Shown here piece by piece: positions 21,077-32,404 of a stretch of DNA of 64,000 nt. This DNA comes from Polytrichum commune (Eukaryota > Streptophyta > Polytrichopsida > Polytrichales > Polytrichaceae): NCBI GenBank assembly GCA_950295325.1, contig OX485806.1, forward strand, positions 57,591,169-57,655,168, given 5' to 3'. The position numbers and the translations under genes were made by a program. Below the pieces are notes generated by a model, which saw nothing but the letters and a program-made list of their open reading frames with translations, made no database searches and was not told the origin of the DNA. Every line of letters begins with the position of its first letter. Position 1 is the first letter of the stretch.

Positions 21077-21589
21077 CTACTTCCGTTTGCCCAACTTTCT
21101 AGATGTTTCATCGTCCCTTCTTGATGGAGGTGGACCCGGTCGAAGCAAATCAATGTATGACACCCTTTTATTCCTCATTCGATCCTTCAGTGGACGACGA
21201 TGCGGCGACAATCTTCTCATCCTCTCACGAAATGACAAAGACCTCGAAGATTCGCCTACTACCTTCACCTCATCCTCCCCGTTCGTCGTCTTGTCTTCAT
21301 TCAAATCCGCCTCTTCATTCACATCAGCGTCCTTCTCCTGCACATCCGCTCGCATTTTATTTTTCTTTGCATATTGTTTCTGCTCCTCCTGCATCCTCCA
21401 CCTCCAGGCTTGTGTGTACTGCAAAAATGGAGTGAGCTCATAGTCATCACTACATTGCTTTCCAGCACCTTTGTCATGTTCTGGCGATGGATTAAAAGGA
21501 ACATGGGGATCTCCTAGACTCCTAATCTCCTTCTCCCATCCTAGGCCAGCGAACATGTCTCTCTCCTCTCCCATTGTGTCCCTAAACAC
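21077..21589 (-). CDS. Convergent small ORF of the transposon unit, copy 1
   Basis: 170 aa (164 aa if started at the second ATG, MGEERDMF). It lies about 220 bp from the transposase stop and points towards it. It contains a tryptophan-rich QAWRWRMQEE block, an acidic middle and a basic C-terminus with PGPPPSRRDDE. No known family. A close paralogue lies at 24413-24971 in the same position relative to the second transposase copy, so it belongs to the unit. The charge pattern suggests a nuclear protein; function unknown. Confidence 0.6.
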   Translation of the reverse strand: MFRDTMGEERDMFAGLGWEKEIRSLGDPHVPFNPSPEHDKGAGKQCSDDYELTPFLQYTQAWRWRMQEEQKQYAKKNKMRADVQEKDADVNEEADLNEDKTTNGEDEVKVVGESSRSLSFRERMRRLSPHRRPLKDRMRNKRVSYIDLLRPGPPPSRRDDETSRKLGKRK

Positions 21590-22112
21590 TCTACATCCGT
21601 ATTGGATACGAGTCTAACTTATGTCCTTTTATATTTTGAGCTGAAGATAATCTCCACAAATAATAATTGTGCGAGTCCAAACTCTAGAATTGACTCACAT
21701 ATAGGATAAATATAAAAATGATGGAATAAAAATGAAGCAAGTTGGTCGCCATTTGTATTTTCATTGACTCATTATTCAATTATACCAAATTCGACAAAAT
21801 CATTTTCAATTATTCTTTTTTGGAATCACCCTTGGTTTAAATCATATACTTATCTATTTTATCATAATTCTTATATCATTTTTGCACTTCCTGTATTCTA
21901 AATTTAACGACTTCATTTCAAATTCAGATCATTTTCATTTATTGTTGGACCTATCCATTCCACGGAAATAGGTCTTTTACTATTTTTGGAATATTATTTG
22001 CTATTTAACATTTTTGCTAAATTTAGTCTGAAAGTTTTGCTATTTTTTCTTCATCTCCGCTCTCCAAATCTCTGCTCTCCGCTCTACGCTCACATAGTTG
22101 TGTCGTCCGGGT
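21590..22112. repeat. Terminal non-coding part of unit copy 1
   Basis: AT-rich sequence with a recognisable partner at 24972-25505. Both run from CTCTACATCCGTATTGGAT through GTCCAA(A/G)CTCTAGA to CTCTCCGCTCTxCGCTCACATAG and GTGTCGTCC. The shared right edge near GTGTCGTCC is probably the unit terminus. It would contain the promoter of the small minus-strand ORF. Confidence 0.6.
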
Positions 22113-24241
22113 CGACTTGGTTAAGCGCATGCAACCTGGTGGGGATCTCGAGCATTCTTGGATCATGTCTGACCATGTCACACGCGTCGCCAAGTGGACC
22201 ACCATGGCCTGCCACGTATACGACGGAACCTACCAACGCATCATGACCATCGCTTGCTGCAACTTCCAATCTGAGGACAAGGATGCTTAAGTTTTTTTCT
22301 AGCAAAACCTCAACCAAGTCATGGCCCGGCACGGTATCCCACATCCAAACTTCATAGGCTTCATGGCAGACAGTGCCCAAGCCAATTGGAATGTTGTGCG
22401 CATTGTGTATGGTTCAGGAGATCCTAAAGTTCCAATGGAGGGCCGTGAGCGCACTTGTTATTTTCACTAGAAACAATCGCTCGAGAAACTTACGAAATCG
22501 TATATAAAGCATGAGTTACAAGACCAACATAGACACCTTTGCCTTCAATATCGGAATGCGTCGTCTATGGAAGAGGCGGAGACTAGGTACCTAGCTATCA
22601 AGACTTGGTGGGCGTCGTTGAATTGTACAAGTGAGGACGGTTTCAAGCACCTCCAACTATGGCTTGCTTTTTGGCACTTCCGCTACCTTCAATGGAGTGG
22701 TTTCATAGAACTGGTACATTTCCCTTATGATTCATTATATTTTTTTCCTGCATTTATTTTCCTCTCTCTGTGCTCCCTCTTATACTTCATTTCTCCAATT
22801 AGGAAAATGTATTGACCCAAGACCAGTTGGCTGAGATGCCGTCATGCAATCTTGCGGAGTCCGTCCACAACAAGTGGCTTCAAGCCTCCGGCAACAAGGG
22901 TGGAGATCTGTACGTGGCTACTGTGGACGACTACATTCGCGCCTTCTTACAAGTTGTTGCATACTACCAATTCCTTAAAGGTGGAGTTGGCGGTGATGGT
23001 CTAAGCAAAGAAGAACTAAAACTAAGGGGAACTCAACGTCGAGCTCAGCGTATTGGCGACCCCCCAGTGTTGCAGAAGGTTTTGCTTGACATGCCAGGTG
23101 GGGAAGAGTTTTGCACTTGCGATCCACACCTTGAGGGCGCCGAGGTGTTTGGATCGCAGAAGCGAAGACGGGACACTCCAATTGGTGATGATGGCGAAAC
23201 GCATTGCCCCGATACCGTCAACTTCTCTCGCCCCCCCCCCCCCCGCTAAGTAAGTCACTCGATCTCAACCAGTACCACTACCTACTATCATTGAGGAGTC
23301 TACCCCGTCTGTACAAGAGGTTCAAGTGCCTTCTCCAGCAGGAATTGATTTTCATCGTGTCACCGCCGTACAAAAAACCAAAGTAGATGTCTCTCTTTGG
23401 CATATTACCCGCATACCCCATACCTCTGGGAAGTCTTGTTGGGCTAATTATGTTGGCACGAAGAAGAAGTGCACCGCAAGAATCGTCACCAATAATAAGA
23501 GCGTCCCTGCGCCGACCTTCACCGGTATGTGGCACATTACACACTCAAAACGAAGAAGCGCATGGACTTCGTCTTTTGCCCAGACGACATCGAGCGTTGT
23601 GTAAAGGGCCCTTGCTGGAAATGGGTCATGCCGTTCTCTGGTGATGATCAGAAACCTCCTATTCCCCCAATCTGGCCCGTCAAGATTGGTACCAACCTCA
23701 CCCGTTCGGAGATCTTTGCGCTTGAGAACGCAGGTTTTCAACTCCCACCAAAGGAGCGCATCACACCAACTCGACTCTTCACCAACACCACTTCCCCATT
23801 GGATATGTCTGGAATCCATATTCCAGACAACCCATACTTCATCCCTCCGACAAGATTGTCCAAGGTTGTTCGACGATCCAGCAACGCACCTTCGGCACAG
23901 CAGAGGCTATGCATGGTACTGTTCTGAAGTTAACTATGATCCCTCAACTGGGCTTTGGTTGCATTATCACTCTGCAGTCCAAGTCAGAACTGCAACCCCC
24001 CATCTACCAAGAGACAGTGAGTTCTCTTCCAGAGTGCAATTGCGCATGTTTCTTGGATATGATTTCCAAGTTCGGCCGCAAACGAAATTCTTATCTGAAT
24101 TGTAAGCATCTTTATTACATCTTCATCAAGGTTTCTAATTTGGTTGCAGAAGTGAATTTGTTCATTCACGCCCCGACCTTTAGCTTCAATGAAGTCAAAC
24201 TCATCCTCAAAGGGGGTCTTTTGACACAATCTACTTCCTAG
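22113..24241 (+). pseudogene. SWIM-finger, probably MULE-like transposase, unit copy 2
   Basis: Longer paralogue of 19987-20859. The 5' part reads as a probable RNase H-fold core: V-Y-D-G-T near 22220, F-M-A-D-S-A-Q-A-N-W near 22363-22390, then an E-R-T-C-Y-F-H block. Several in-frame stops interrupt it (TAA and TAG near 22290-22300, TAG near 22470), the last at a position where tryptophan fits. A GT-AG intron at about 22712-22802 joins the part with A-E-S-V-H-N-K-W-L. A run of about 14 C near 23230 is followed by a frame change. The SWIM finger C-N-C...C-K-H and the shared C-terminus GGLLTQSTS follow. It is non-functional. MULE assignment rests on the core-plus-SWIM order and is tentative. 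Confidence 0.65.
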
Positions 24242-24412
24242 AATTCATCTCAGCCTACCAATATATTGTGTCCTAATAGATGTGCCAATTATGGACATCA
24301 TGTTAACTTAAAATTATTTGCGATAATAAATAAAATTCCATGGATTATTTTTATTCTCTTCAAGATGTTTTATTACAATACGGAATTGTGTCAAGCATGC
24401 CTATTATGTATA

Positions 24413-24971
24413 TCAACTATACTTCCGTGTTTCCATCCTCCTACATGCTTCCGACTTCTTTTCGTCGTCCCTTCTTGATGGAGGTGGACCCGGTCGAAGC
24501 AAATCAACGTACGAAACCGTTTTATCCCTCATTCGATCCTTCAATAGATGACGATGCGGCGATAATCCTCTCATCCTATCGCGAAACGACAAAGACCTCG
24601 AACATTCGCCTACCATCTTGACTTCTTGCTCCATGTCGATTGACTTGTCTTCATTCAAATCATGTGCATCATTTGCCTCACTAATCATGCACTTTGTTTC
24701 GTCCTTCTCCTGCACATCACCTCGCCTTTTATCATTTTTTGCATATCGTTTCTTCTCCTCCTGCATCCTCCACCTCCTGCATCCTCCACCTCCATGCTTG
24801 TGTGAACTGCAAAAATGGAGTGAGCTCGTAGTCATCACTATGTTGATTTCCAACACCTATGTCATGTTCCGACGATGGATTAAAGGGAACATGGGGATCT
24901 CCTAGACTTCTAATCTCCTTCTCCCATCCTAGCCCAACAAACATGTCTCTCTCCTCTCCCATTGTGTGCAT
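24413..24971 (-). pseudogene. Convergent small ORF of the transposon unit, copy 2 (frameshifted)
   Basis: Paralogue of the 21077-21589 ORF with the same MGEERDMF start and the PGPPPSRRDDE end. A short duplication of CTCCTGCATCCTCCAC near 24758-24790 shifts the frame after QAWRWRMQE, splitting it into two overlapping ORFs. It converges on the transposase pseudogene as in copy 1. Confidence 0.65.
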
Positions 24972-25505
24972 ATGTCTCTACATCCGTATTGGATGCGAGT
25001 ATAACTTATGTCCTCATTTATATACAGCTGAAGATAATATTTTTGACCACAAACAATAATTGTTGGAGTCCAAGCTCTAGAGTTGACTCACACATAGGAT
25101 AAAGACAAAAGTGATGGAATCAAAACGAAGCAAGTTGATCGCCCTTTCTATTTTGATTGACTCTATCTTCAATTATACCAACCTCGATAAAATTATTTTC
25201 ATTCGTTCTTTCTTGGTTCATCATTGGTTTTATCATATACTTATTTGTTTTATCTTAATTTTATATCATTTTAGCACTTCCCGATTTCCAAATGTAATGA
25301 GACCATTTTAAATTCAGGGCCTTTTGATTTATTTTTGGACCTATATATTCTACAGAAATAGGTCATAATTTTTTACTATTTTATTAAAATCTGGAATATT
25401 CTGAGCATATTCAAGTCTTTTTTAATAATTCTAAATTTGGTATTAGAAGTTTACTAAATTTAATTCCTCTCCGCTCTCCGCTCACATAGAAGTGTCGTCC
25501 CCGCG
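24972..25505. repeat. Terminal non-coding part of unit copy 2
   Basis: Diverged duplicate of 21590-22112, ending at the same GTGTCGTCC motif. No gene. Confidence 0.6.
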
Positions 25506-26450
25506 ACTGGCGTTTGGTTCCCACCGCGGATGGTAGGCGTGGTAGCAACATCCCTATGTTAGCCCCGCTGTCGCGAAAATAAGCAGACCCTGGGTCCTAT
25601 CATGTGTGACCTGTGGAACAACACAAGCTACCCATTGTGAGGATAGGATCGAAGATGTTGTGTTTCCACCTTTCTCGAGGGAGGGTTCGGTTTCCGTGTG
25701 TGGTATAGTGGAAATAGTGCCATCACAGAAACTAGATCAGGCTGGTTCTGTAGATCCAAAACTTCCTCCACCTTTCCCCCGTCAAAGGGAATGGCACGTG
25801 ATGAATACCTGAGTGGGACACCCTCTCGAGGGAGGGCTGCCCCCATCATAACACCAGTCTAAGGGAATAGTAGTTAGGAGGAGGAAGTGGAGATAGGGAG
25901 ACAACCCTGAGAAATCAAACCAAAGGGCGAAATCGTGATGAACAACTACCAAGTCTCTTTAAGCATTCTAGCCTAAAACACTAGAATTATTGTTGTCGAG
26001 GCCACCTTCAATCCTCAGCCTTAGACGGTGTAACCCGCTGCTGAACCGGTTTACATGGAAGTTACTCCCACCAAAATTAGACCTTTATAGGTTTCCTTTT
26101 CTATGAAGGTGGTTACTTGTATACTATTATTTAGATTCGTGATAGTTTGTTTTTGTGCTCTTTTGAACTCTCAAGGAGCAGATGACCTAGGTTTGCAAGT
26201 TTATGTTCTTTTAAATCCTAATGTCAAGGTTAAGTGTTGTAAGCGTAGAGAGTGTTTTTGCAAGTAATATATTAGGAAGCCAATATACTTCAATTCCATT
26301 TCAATTCGAATATCCTCAACCAAAGTTTACAATCTTGAATGTTTTATCAATCATGTTTATTGATACATCTAGATTGTAATAACTTAATCGTGAGATTGGA
26401 CTACTTGATAGTCTTCGAATTCTCCTATTCTCGAATGATGGTTTGAAGCC
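25506..26450. other. Unassigned stretch
   Basis: No ORF above about 70 codons and no recognisable family. GAGGGAGG-rich patches recur near 25677, 25827 and 25875. It may contain the outer end of the LTR that finishes at 28202. Confidence 0.3.
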
Positions 26451-27240
26451 CTCTCAATGTCTTCAATCTCTAATGATGAAAGTTTAATTCTCTGGTCTCG
26501 AGAACTTACTTTGGACTTCACTCTTCAAAAGAATCTTCTTAGTCTTTGTAAAATCTTCTTAGCCTTCAAAAATATCTTAGTCTTCGACTTTGAAAACTCC
26601 TTAGTCTTTGGCCTCGAGAACCTCCTTGGTCTTCGGTCCGCAAAATCTTCTTAGTCCTTTGTCTTCTCGGTCCTCCAGTCTCACGGGCCCTCAGTCTCAC
26701 GGTCCTTTCGTCTTCATGTTCTCCGGTCTTTAATTTCCTCAACCAAATCTATGTTCCCCGATAAAAGTCTCAAGAACTTCATAAGTCTTCAGTCTTCTCT
26801 CCTTTGGTCTCGCGGTCCTTCAGTCCCGCGGGCCTTCAATCTCCAAGGTTCACCAAAAGAGTCTTCAAGTCTCCGAGTCTTCGTCTTCGTTAAGGATCAG
26901 TCTTCAAGTCTTGTAAAATCGCCATCCGGTTCCGCGGTCCTCCAGTCTGCGGGCCTTCAGTATCGTGGTCCCTCAGCCTCGTGGCCTTCCGATCTTCAAA
27001 TTCCTCTAAAAGCCTTAGAGTCTTCAAGTTCAACGAAAATGTCTTCAATTAAATCTTCAAGTGCTCCCGGTCTTCAAGTACTATCGATCTTCAAGTAAAT
27101 CTTCAATTAATTCTTCAAGGGCCCAAAGGCTCCTAAATCTTCAAGAGCTCAAAGGCTCCTTAGTCTTCGTCTTCGAAAATCTTCTAAGCCTTGTGGTCCT
27201 CCGGTCCCGCGGGCCTTCAGTCTTCGAATAGAATTTCGCT
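26451..27240. repeat. Degenerate TCTTC/GGTC-rich low-complexity tract
   Basis: Dozens of TCTTCAAGTC, GTCTTCGG, CTTAGTCTTC and GGTCCTCCAGTC motifs with no fixed period. Apparent ORFs such as 26751-27098 simply read through the repeats. Its position suggests an internal part of the LTR ending at 28202. Confidence 0.6.
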
Positions 27241-28202
27241 CCCGATAAAGCTTTGACGCTCACATTATATTGTCGTGATAGAATGAGGTGGTATAGGGCC
27301 TCGTAGTGCCCCTTTATATAGGCCCCGAAATCCTTCGATTGGTTGAATTGGCGGTTAGACATTCGGCCCCTAATGCCAAATGTCCCAACATGCTAATTTT
27401 AATATGAAATGTGGCTATAGTCTAAATTTAGTACTATCGGATCTATTTACAGTAAACCCACGTGTTAAATTTAGATGTCCTTGTGGGGTAGATTGGTTAT
27501 AGTTCTTCCTATTTCCTAGATGTGCCTAAGGTAATCGGTTATCATTCATATAACACATTCATTCAAAATTCCATTTTCCATTGCTAAATGGTTGAGGCGG
27601 TTAATGTCATCCAAGGGATTTTCATCCCTTGTCTTTGTCTTCATTTACATCTTTTAATGATATCATTGTTAGTAACTAAGCCTAACCTAACGGGTGACTA
27701 AGTACTCACTAGTTACTACTTCCATCTACTAGTGTTCTTGCCTCCCATCCAAAAAGGTGGCTATGTCATCACTAAACCTCAAACCTATCCTACTAATGTC
27801 TTCATCCATTCCCGATGGTCTCGTCCTCGGTTCCCGCCGGCCTAAGTACGTTCTCATCTCCACTACTGTTCCCGGCCACGTGGCACCGACTTCCCGGGGC
27901 CGGCTCCCCGTCGCTTCCGTGGCTCCCTTGAGCCTTCATATACCCAGCCCTGAGGGTTATCAACCCGGCCTTCTCCTGTCCGGGCTTCTCCCTCCTTGTT
28001 CCCTCACGGCCTCCACCTGGTTGCTCGTCGTCTCTCCTTCCTCTTGGTCGCTCGTCGTCTCTCCTCCCCAACTCCCCTCTGTTGCTTCAGTCTCCGCTCG
28101 AGCTACCATCTCTTTCTCTCTTCGAGATTTCCCTGTTTCCCTCTTGCTGGTTCCCTTGGTGATCTCTCCTTGATGTAGCTCATCCACCAATGTGGGTCCA
28201 CA
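27241..28202 (-). repeat. Inner part of the 3' LTR of a decayed LTR element
   Basis: On the minus strand the LTR begins TGTGGACCCACA at 28202, immediately after a polypurine tract. A minus-strand TATA box lies about 0.9 kb inside. The far end is not determined and may reach to about 26 kb. No second copy was found for comparison. Confidence 0.45.
27313..27320 (-). promoter_or_regulatory. TATA box in the decayed 3' LTR
   Basis: TATATAAA followed by GGGGCAC on the minus strand, a strong plant TATA match in the expected orientation. Confidence 0.5.
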
Positions 28203-28221
28203 TTTTACCCCCTCCCCTCAG
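28203..28221 (-). other. Polypurine tract
   Basis: Minus strand TGAGGGGAGGGGGTAAAA directly followed by TGTGGACC. It marks the inner edge of a 3' LTR and shows that the accessory gene to its right was the last gene of an LTR element. Confidence 0.65.
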
Positions 28222-28234
28222 GAGAAGCATGTCC

Positions 28235-31134
28235 TCATGCTTCAGGGGTCTCCCGGGATTCGGAGTTTGGTGGATCTGATGCCCGCATGCGAAGAATGGT
28301 ACCGTTGTTGATGGTACCAAATTGCCCTTTTGTTATGGTGATCTGCTGTTCCTCCAGGGTCTGGGTGACATAGGCCTTGAGGTGGGGTAGCGAAATTTGT
28401 ATTGCATGTGTTGGGTGATGCTCGATCAACCACTGGTGCCTTCTCACCACCTCGAAGCAGATGGTGGTATCTTCTTTCCGCAGGGAGTCTGTGGCTTGTT
28501 GGAAAATCGCTTTGTTATTTGGTTGCAGCTTGGCGATCTCCATCCTCTGGCTATGCGTGTAAGGGCGTAGGGTGGGTAGTGATTGGTTGAATCTGTGATC
28601 TTTGGCTTCAATTGCTTTGTATTGGGCCAATAAGGCCATACTATGGAGTATAAATCTTCTTATGTAAAACGGGGGGGATCCTGTTATAATCTCTATGACG
28701 CCCAAAGGTAGCTTAAAATCACCGGCTGCCCACAGGAATGCTAGGGTGTCTCTTGCTCGGGGGTTAGCTTGGTCTCACAAATCTTTGAACTGTGTTTGCT
28801 TTAATGTGATCCCCCTCTTAAGCAAGGGCAGATTGCTGGTAAGCAGATTAATCAGCCTATAAGCTTGGTAGCATTGCATTACTGATTGGAGAGGGTTTGT
28901 GTGTTCGAGCAATTGGTGGTAGATCTCCGCCCTTTGGTGTGTGCAGGATTGTGGTAGATCAACTCGTACTGATGGGCTCCCCTTTTGGAGTTGCTGTTGT
29001 AGCTACTATTTTTCCTACTTGACCTCCTGTAGCTCATACTATAGATCGTTGAGCAGTTGTTTGGCTGCGAGTGCTGCGAGTGCTTGGCGCTCCGTTCGGT
29101 CTATTGGCCGTCTTGAGCTCTGGCTGGCTCCTGGATTGCTGGTGGGGTTGCAGGCTGGTATTGTTCCTCCTGTGGCTGCTCTTAACCTTTCGTTCTTGGT
29201 TCGTAAATTGGCGAGTTCTTCCTTCTCATGTTGCTGGTTTTGGTGCCACTCTCTTGCATTTCTGTTGTAAGTAGATGCTTCGTACTTGAGCTTTTGAATC
29301 TGGTGGTGCAATTTTTTTGCCTTCTTGTTATAAGTTGTGGCATCGTCTTGGAGTTTTTGAATCCGGTCTTTCAAGGTGACCATTACCTTTTCCTTGTCTT
29401 CTATTTGTTGCAAGTAAACTCTTTCCAGATTCTTGCTGTCCGCTTCGTTTTGAAGTTCCTGGATCCGTTCGTGCAAAGTCGCAATCTTGGCGTCCTTAGC
29501 TTCCAACTGTTGTGTTTGAGTTTCCTCCTTCTTGTGGGCGTTGGCCAAGACATTAGAGTGTTTGTTGGCGAGAGTTTTCACCTCCGTCCTTAACCTCTCG
29601 TTTTCAGCTTGTATTTCTGATATTTGGGTTTGCAATCTGAAGGAGTCGTCAATGTAAATGTCGTTCAATTCATCTGCATTGGCTAGCTTCTCCTATAGCC
29701 TCTCGATTTGGGTACTCTGAGATTTGAACATCTCAGACATGAGTGTGGTGCTGTCATCTGTAAGCCGAGTTCCTTCATGCAATATGGCTTCTCTTTGCAA
29801 CTTGTGGAACTGGAAATAACATGCCGCATCAGTTGGGAGGGAGTCTTGCTCGCAAGGGTCGTGAGTAAGTTTTCGAGCCTCCTGTGGGCCTGGCTGATTT
29901 GTTTGGTTAAATTTGGAATGGCATCTGGAACCTGCCATGTTTCTTCTATTTCAATCACTACTGATTGTGGTACTTTAGTGGACTAAGGTGGTGTTTTCGA
30001 TTCAGATGGCTCTTGTTCAAGGTCTATCACCTTGGTCTGTACAACCCTCACCGTGCTTTGTAGGTTGGGTGGTGGTCGTGCTGACAACCCCTTATGCGGA
30101 TCCTTAGTCGGCATGACCTTGTCCGTGCTATGCAGAGGCGGTGCTGCTCTTGGGCACCTCTTCTTGTGGGGCTTATGGGTACTAGTGGAGTTAACCATAT
30201 GGAACCCTGCTTCTGCCTCGTGTCGGATATTCATCACCCCAGCAACTGTAAGAATGAGAGTAAGGTGAGGTCCAATGGCGGTCCGTTCAACCTTCACTGG
30301 GTTCTGTGAATGCTTTTGGTGAACCTTCAGAATTTCATCCTGGAGCTCTTGATGAAATTCTTCAACCCAATCAATGGTGTTGCCATTTAGTGCTGCTAGG
30401 ATTAATTCTGCAAATGATATGGAAATGTGGTCGTGACCCGTTGTATTGAGACAAAATAAAGAGCTGAGAATTCTGAGAGGTTTCTTGGCACCTGGGTAGG
30501 CGCAATCCGTCACCTTCACTGTCTCTCGTCCATCCGATGTTGTCTTGAGCGATGGAAATAATTCCGTAAGCTCCCATTGCTTGGTTGAGGCTACTTTTCG
30601 GGTTGTGAATTCAAAAATGTCCCGCAATTGAGTTTTCCAATTTGTTGCTAGTAATGGAAATGTCTTGCCTTGCACTGTGGTCGTCATGGTGGATACTTCA
30701 AGGTTTGCAATTGCCTCTCGAATCAAAGCCTCATGTAGCACCTTCCATGTAACCCTGGTTATAAAGCCATTGAAGTTGACTTGTTTGAGAAACTTGGCTT
30801 CCTCCAAGGTGAACTCAGGGTGCTTAAGAACTGCATCCACCACAAAAATGTATCTTGCCGGCTGCTCCTCTCCTTGCTTCCTCTTCATTTTGTCAACAAG
30901 ACCCAACTCCTCAATGGTTTTCACAGCCCTGCACAATATCTCTTGAGAAACATGAAACTTGCACGACCTTGGGTACCACTGGGACTTACTTTTGCTCCAA
31001 CATATTGAGGTGAAAGCTTGCAGACATGTGGTCTGCAAATCCCTCCAAAACATTCCTTGCTCATTCAGTTGCGGCTTAACCTCACATAATGTTGCGCGCT
31101 TCTCCATGAGGAGTTCCTGAAACACCATGGACAC
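28235..31134 (-). pseudogene. Helical/coiled-coil accessory protein of an LTR element, decayed
   Basis: Read right to left: a helical domain (about 31.1-30.2 kb) containing an I-S-x3-A-E-L-I-L-A-A-L-N-G...W block, a proline/lysine-rich linker, a coiled coil at 29.65-29.05 kb with repeated Q-I-Q-x-L and K-x-R-I-Q-x-L-Q heptads, and a C-terminal helical segment (28.97-28.24 kb). In-frame stops near 29038, 28990 and 28780 and frame changes near 29.7-29.95 kb disable it. The I-S...A...G...W block followed by a coiled coil resembles the 4-kb-unit protein (32405-34495), so both may belong to one accessory or Gag-like family. Its 5' part continues at 36125-36358 beyond a nested insertion. Confidence 0.55.
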
Positions 31135-32164
31135 AAGGGGGACCCCGGAGTGACACCCGGGACTTGTGGTGCCGTTGGTGAGAGGGCCCAAGTGATCCTA
31201 GTGTGGGTGAGGGCCCCGGGCGTTGGGAACGCCTCCCACCCACAAAGACTAGGAGGCATGAGGGTAAGGCCATGAGCTATGCGTAGCTCATGGCGTGGTG
31301 ATTCTAGAATGCTCAAGATCACCTCAATCGGAGGTGTGAGCTAGGAGTTATGGCCATTTCAGTGGGGCGCTGTCCCGGGACAGCGCCCTGGTACAGCAGT
31401 GCCTGGGAGTGATTCCCTGGACTGCCAAGGTTCAAACAGGCATAACTTCCTCAAGACTTGCCCGAATGGGGCAAGTGAGGAGTACATCGGCATCTACGTG
31501 AAGCGTGGATTCAAATGGAGTGGTTGGTTGTTATGATCAAACATCATACAAGGAAGTTATGATGGTCTGAAACTGCTGGGGGGGTTCTAGGCCCAGCAGC
31601 TAAAGGAAAATGTCCACTTGGCCCCAACTCTTGGTAGAGAGACAAGAGGTTGGTTGACGGTGGGGTAGGGGCCCCGCGTAAAGTCCTAGAGGCTTATATG
31701 GGTGAGGTGGTGTGGCCTCACCCACCCGAGGCCGAACGGCACGGCCTCCATGGGCATTGGCCCAATGTGAGGCCATAGTTGCTGTGGGAGTCCAAATTCG
31801 ACGGAAATACGGAAATACGGAAATATGGATTCAATTTCCGTATTTTTCCTTGCTCGTATGAGGATAATAGGGCCTCTTAGGATAAATTACTTGTACTAGG
31901 AAATAGGGCATTCTAAATCCGCCTTGTGCGATAAAACGAATAAAAATGAGTATTATGACCGGTCCGTCAAATTGGATTAGCGGACCGTTTAATCATGGTC
32001 CGAACCGCTGGTCCGGACCAAGTAATGGCCGCGCCAAGATTAACCAACGGACCGAAAGTGGCGGTTACAACGGGTTTATAACGGTTGGGGAAACCATCGG
32101 AAAATGGTTGGTAACCGTTTTCCGTTAAACCCTAACGGTAATCGTGAGAGGAAAAGGGGGAGGA

Positions 32165-32172
32165 TATTTAAA
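32165..32172 (+). promoter_or_regulatory. TATA box of the 4-kb unit, copy 1
   Basis: TATTTAAA 240 bp upstream of the conserved ATG. The matching TATTTAAG is at 55168 in copy 2. Confidence 0.55.
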
Positions 32173-32404
32173 GGTCTCTTCCTTCTCCTCCCCACTTTTT
32201 GCAAGGAGAAGATTTGTTGAGTGAAAGAGTGGTGAGACTTTATTTTTCTTTCGAGCCGCCAGCAGTTGGATTGCTGGGACTCCGTACTTTCTAGTCACCC
32301 GCAGTTGGCTTGCCGGGACTCCATAGCGGTTGAGCGGAAGAGAGGGTACCCGGAGAGGAGAGAGTTTCCGTAAATTGAGACGGAAGTTGAGAGAAGAGAG
32401 GAAG

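Noticed and set aside
26751-27098. 115-codon serine-rich ORF
   Set aside because: It simply reads the TCTTC-rich low-complexity tract.
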